DNA from: Eleusine coracana subsp. coracana
Taxonomy: Eukaryota; Streptophyta; Magnoliopsida; Poales; Poaceae
Assembly: GCA_032690845.1 (NCBI GenBank)
Contig: CM064434.1
Span: forward strand, 33,770,342 to 33,834,341
DNA length: 64,000 nt
Direction of reading: 5' to 3'
The notes under the pieces were generated by a model. It did no database searches. It had not been told where the DNA came from and saw only the letters and a list, made by a program, of their open reading frames with translations. Position 1 is the stretch's first letter. Each line of letters starts with the position of its first letter. Both the position numbers and the translations under genes were made by a program. This document shows, piece by piece, positions 61,915 to 64,000 of this stretch.

Positions 61915-64000
61915 GGAGGGTGGTGTTTTTCGAGTAACATAGCAAAAATTGCTAAGGGGCTCGTTGCAGCCCAAACGTAACGAAAGGTTCGCCTAAAAAC
62001 TCCTCGCCCCTAGCACTTTGAGGGGGAGGGTGGCATTTTACAAATAAACTTACCAAAAATTGCTAAGGGGCTTGTTGCAGCCCGAACCTAACGAAGGGTT
62101 CACCTAAAAACACCTCGGCCCTAGCACTTCGAGGGGGAGGGTCGTGTTTTTCTCAAATAACATAGAGAAAATTTCTAAGGGACTCATTGCAGCCCGAAAC
62201 TAACGAAAGGTTTGTCTAAAAACTCCTCGCCCCTAGCACTTTGAGGGGGAGGGTGGCATTTTACAAATAACCTTAGCAAAAATTGCTAACAGGCTCGTTG
62301 CAGCCCTAACCTAACGAAGGGTTCGCCTAAAAACACCTCGTCCCAAGCACTTCGAGGGGGAGGGTGGTGTTTTTTGAATAACATAGCAAAAATTGCTAAG
62401 GGGCTCGTTGCAGTCCAAACCTAATGAAATGTTCGCCTAAAAACACCTTGCCCCTAGCACTTCTAGGGGGAGGGTGGCGTTTTTCGAATATCTTAGCAAA
62501 AATTACTAAGGGGCTCGTTGCAGCCCGAAACTAATGAAAGATTCGCCTAAAAACACCTCCCCCTAGCACTTCGAGGGGGAGGGTCGTGTTTTTCAAATAA
62601 CATAGCAAAAATTGCTAAGGGGCTCGTTGCAGCCCAAACCTAATGAAAGGTTCGCCTAAAAATACCTCGCCTGTAGCACTTCAAGGGTGAGGGTGGCGTT
62701 TTTCGAATAGCCTAGCAAAAATTGCTAAGGGGCTCGTTGCAGCCCGAAACTAACGAAAGGTTTGCCTAAAATCTCCACGCCCCTAGCACTTTGAGGAGGA
62801 GGGTGGCATTATACAAATAAACTTGGCAAAGATGCTAAGGGGCTCGTTGCAGCCTGAACCTAACGAAGGGTTCGCCTAAAAACACCTCGTCCCTAGCACA
62901 TCAAGGGGGAGGGTGGTGTTTTTCGAGTAACATAGCACAAATTGCTAAGGGGCTCGTTGCAGCACAAACCTAACGAAAGGTTCGCCTAAAAACTCCACGC
63001 TCCTAGCACTTTGAGGGGGAGGGTGGCATTTTATAAATAAACTTACCAAAAATTGCTAAGGGGCTTGTTGCAGCCCGAACCTAACGAAGGGTTCGCCTAA
63101 AAACACCTCATCCATAGCACTTCGATGGGGAGGGTGGTGTTTTTCGAGTAACATAGCAAAAATTGCTAAGGGGCTCGTTGCAGCCCAAACCTAACGAAAG
63201 GTTCGCCTAAAAACTCCTCGCCCCTAGCACTTTGAGGGGGAGGGTGGCATTTTACAAATAAACTTACCAAAAATTGCTAAAGGGCTTGTTGCAGCCCGAA
63301 CCTAACGAAGGGTTCACCTAAAAACACCTCGGCCCTAGCACTTCGAGGGGGAGGGTCGTGTTTTTCTCAAATAACATAGAGAAAATTGCTAAGGGACTCA
63401 TTGCAGCCCGAAACTAACGAAAGGTTTGTCTAAAAACTCCTCGCCCCTAGCACTTTGAGGGGGAGGGTGGCATTTTACAAATAACCTTAGCAAAAATTGC
63501 TAACAGGCTCGTTGCAGCCCTAACCTAACGAAGGGTTCGCCTAAAAACACCTCGTCCCAAGCACTTCGAGGGGGAGGGTGGTGTTTTTTGAATAACATAG
63601 CAAAAATTGCTAAGGGGCTCGTTGCAGTCCAAACCTAATGAAATGTTCGCCTAAAAACACCTTGCCCCTAGCACTTCTAGGGGGAGGGTGGCGTTTTTCG
63701 AATATCTTAGCAAAAATTACTAAGGGGCTCGTTGCAGCCCGAAACTAATGAAAGATTCGCCTAAAAACACCTCCCCCTAGCACTTCGAGGGGGAGGGTCG
63801 TGTTTTTCAAATAACATAGCAAAAATTGCTAAGGGGCTCGTTGCAGCCCAAACCTAATGAAAGGTTCGCCTAAAAATACCTCGCCTGTAGCACTTCAAGG
63901 GTGAGGGTGGCGTTTTTCGAATAGCCTAGCAAAAATTGCTAAGGGGCTCGTTGCAGCCCGAAACTAACGAAAGGTTTGCCTAAAATCTCCACGCCCCTAG
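61915..64000. repeat. Tandem block, period 1214 bp (11 monomers), cut by window end
   Basis: Copy 1 at about 61915-63128, copy 2 from about 63129 to the window end. Shared variants include TTTTTCTCAAATAACATAGAG (62148/63362 region), CCCTAACCTAACGAAGG, GAAATGTTCGCC and TCGAATAGCCTAGC. A related TTTTTCTCAAATAACATAGAG monomer at about 53880 points to an older source block. Confidence 0.82.
61958..61962. other. Paralogous unoccupied copy of the insertion site
   Basis: The monomers at about 61880-62100 match those on both sides of the retrotransposon: CACATCGAGGGGGAGGG and TTTTTCGAGTAACATAGC on the left, then GTTGCAGCCCAAAC, AACTCCTCGCCCC and AACTTACCAAAAATTGC on the right, without any insertion. 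The GGCTC target lies at 61958-61962. It shows what the target looked like before insertion. Confidence 0.75.

Larger units (their letters stand above)
33819..64000 (+). repeat. 110-bp satellite array, right arm
   Basis: Continuation of the same satellite in the same orientation, about 274 monomers, running off the window end. It begins with GGCTCGTTGCAGCCC, which completes the monomer cut by the retrotransposon at 26048. Variants common here include CCCGAAACTAACGAAAGG followed by TTTGCCTAAAATCTCC, and an ATTTTACAAATAAACTTAG form. A variant with CTCGTTGGAGCTGAACC recurs with the block duplications. No genes or other mobile elements are visible in this arm; the 60-80 codon minus-strand frames are satellite reading frames. 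Confidence 0.97.

Noticed and set aside
1..64000. CRISPR array
   Set aside because: Units are about 110 bp and homologous over their full length, with no unique spacers, in plant DNA.
1..64000. CENP-B box in the monomer
   Set aside because: TTCG occurs, but no site has the required A and CGGG at the right spacing.
1..64000. tRNA or Pol III B box in each monomer (GGGTTCGCC)
   Set aside because: Only the GGTTCG part matches; the following bases do not fit, and no cloverleaf or A box is present.

Overview
The window is nuclear DNA of a flowering plant, most likely a monocot and possibly a grass, though that last step is weak. It holds two things: about 56 kb of one tandem satellite family, and one Ty3/gypsy LTR retrotransposon inserted in it. 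I see no cellular genes, rRNA, tRNA or CRISPR.

Layout. Positions 1-26048 and 33819-64000 are one continuous head-to-tail satellite array, all in the same orientation, with a monomer of about 110 bp (roughly 510 monomers by length). Every monomer has a G-rich core (CGAGGGGGAGGGTGG), an AT-rich end and a dyad CTTAGCAA-AAA-TTGCTAAG. The array is organised at several scales. Blocks of 3, 9-15, 27-28 and 41-43 monomers are themselves duplicated with periods near 330, 980/1420, 1215, 1432, 1655, 2135, 2350, 2976, 3070 and 4520-4737 bp. Some blocks are nested in others and some are essentially identical. The variation between monomers sits mostly at CpG sites, each of which appears as CG, TG or CA, as expected for methylated, deaminating DNA.

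Positions 26049-33818 are a complete-length 7,770 bp element on the minus strand. It has 924 bp LTRs with TGATG...CATCA ends, a GGCTC target duplication, a primer binding site and a polypurine tract. One gag-pol unit is ordered gag, zinc knuckle, protease, reverse transcriptase, RNase H, integrase, GPF module and basic tail. The last 104 or so codons, including a TRARARQLN motif, lie inside the 3' LTR, and the polypurine tract lies inside the coding frame. This layout and tail fit the CRM (centromeric retrotransposon) chromovirus clade. The copy is disabled by a frameshift in gag and a stop codon in reverse transcriptase. Its LTRs differ at about 20 of 924 positions, mostly transitions.

Interpretation (inference): a homogenised satellite array carrying a CRM-like insertion is what a plant centromere or pericentromere looks like, so the 110 bp repeat is a candidate centromeric satellite. 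The largest block duplications look younger than the retrotransposon insertion, so array turnover has continued since it landed.
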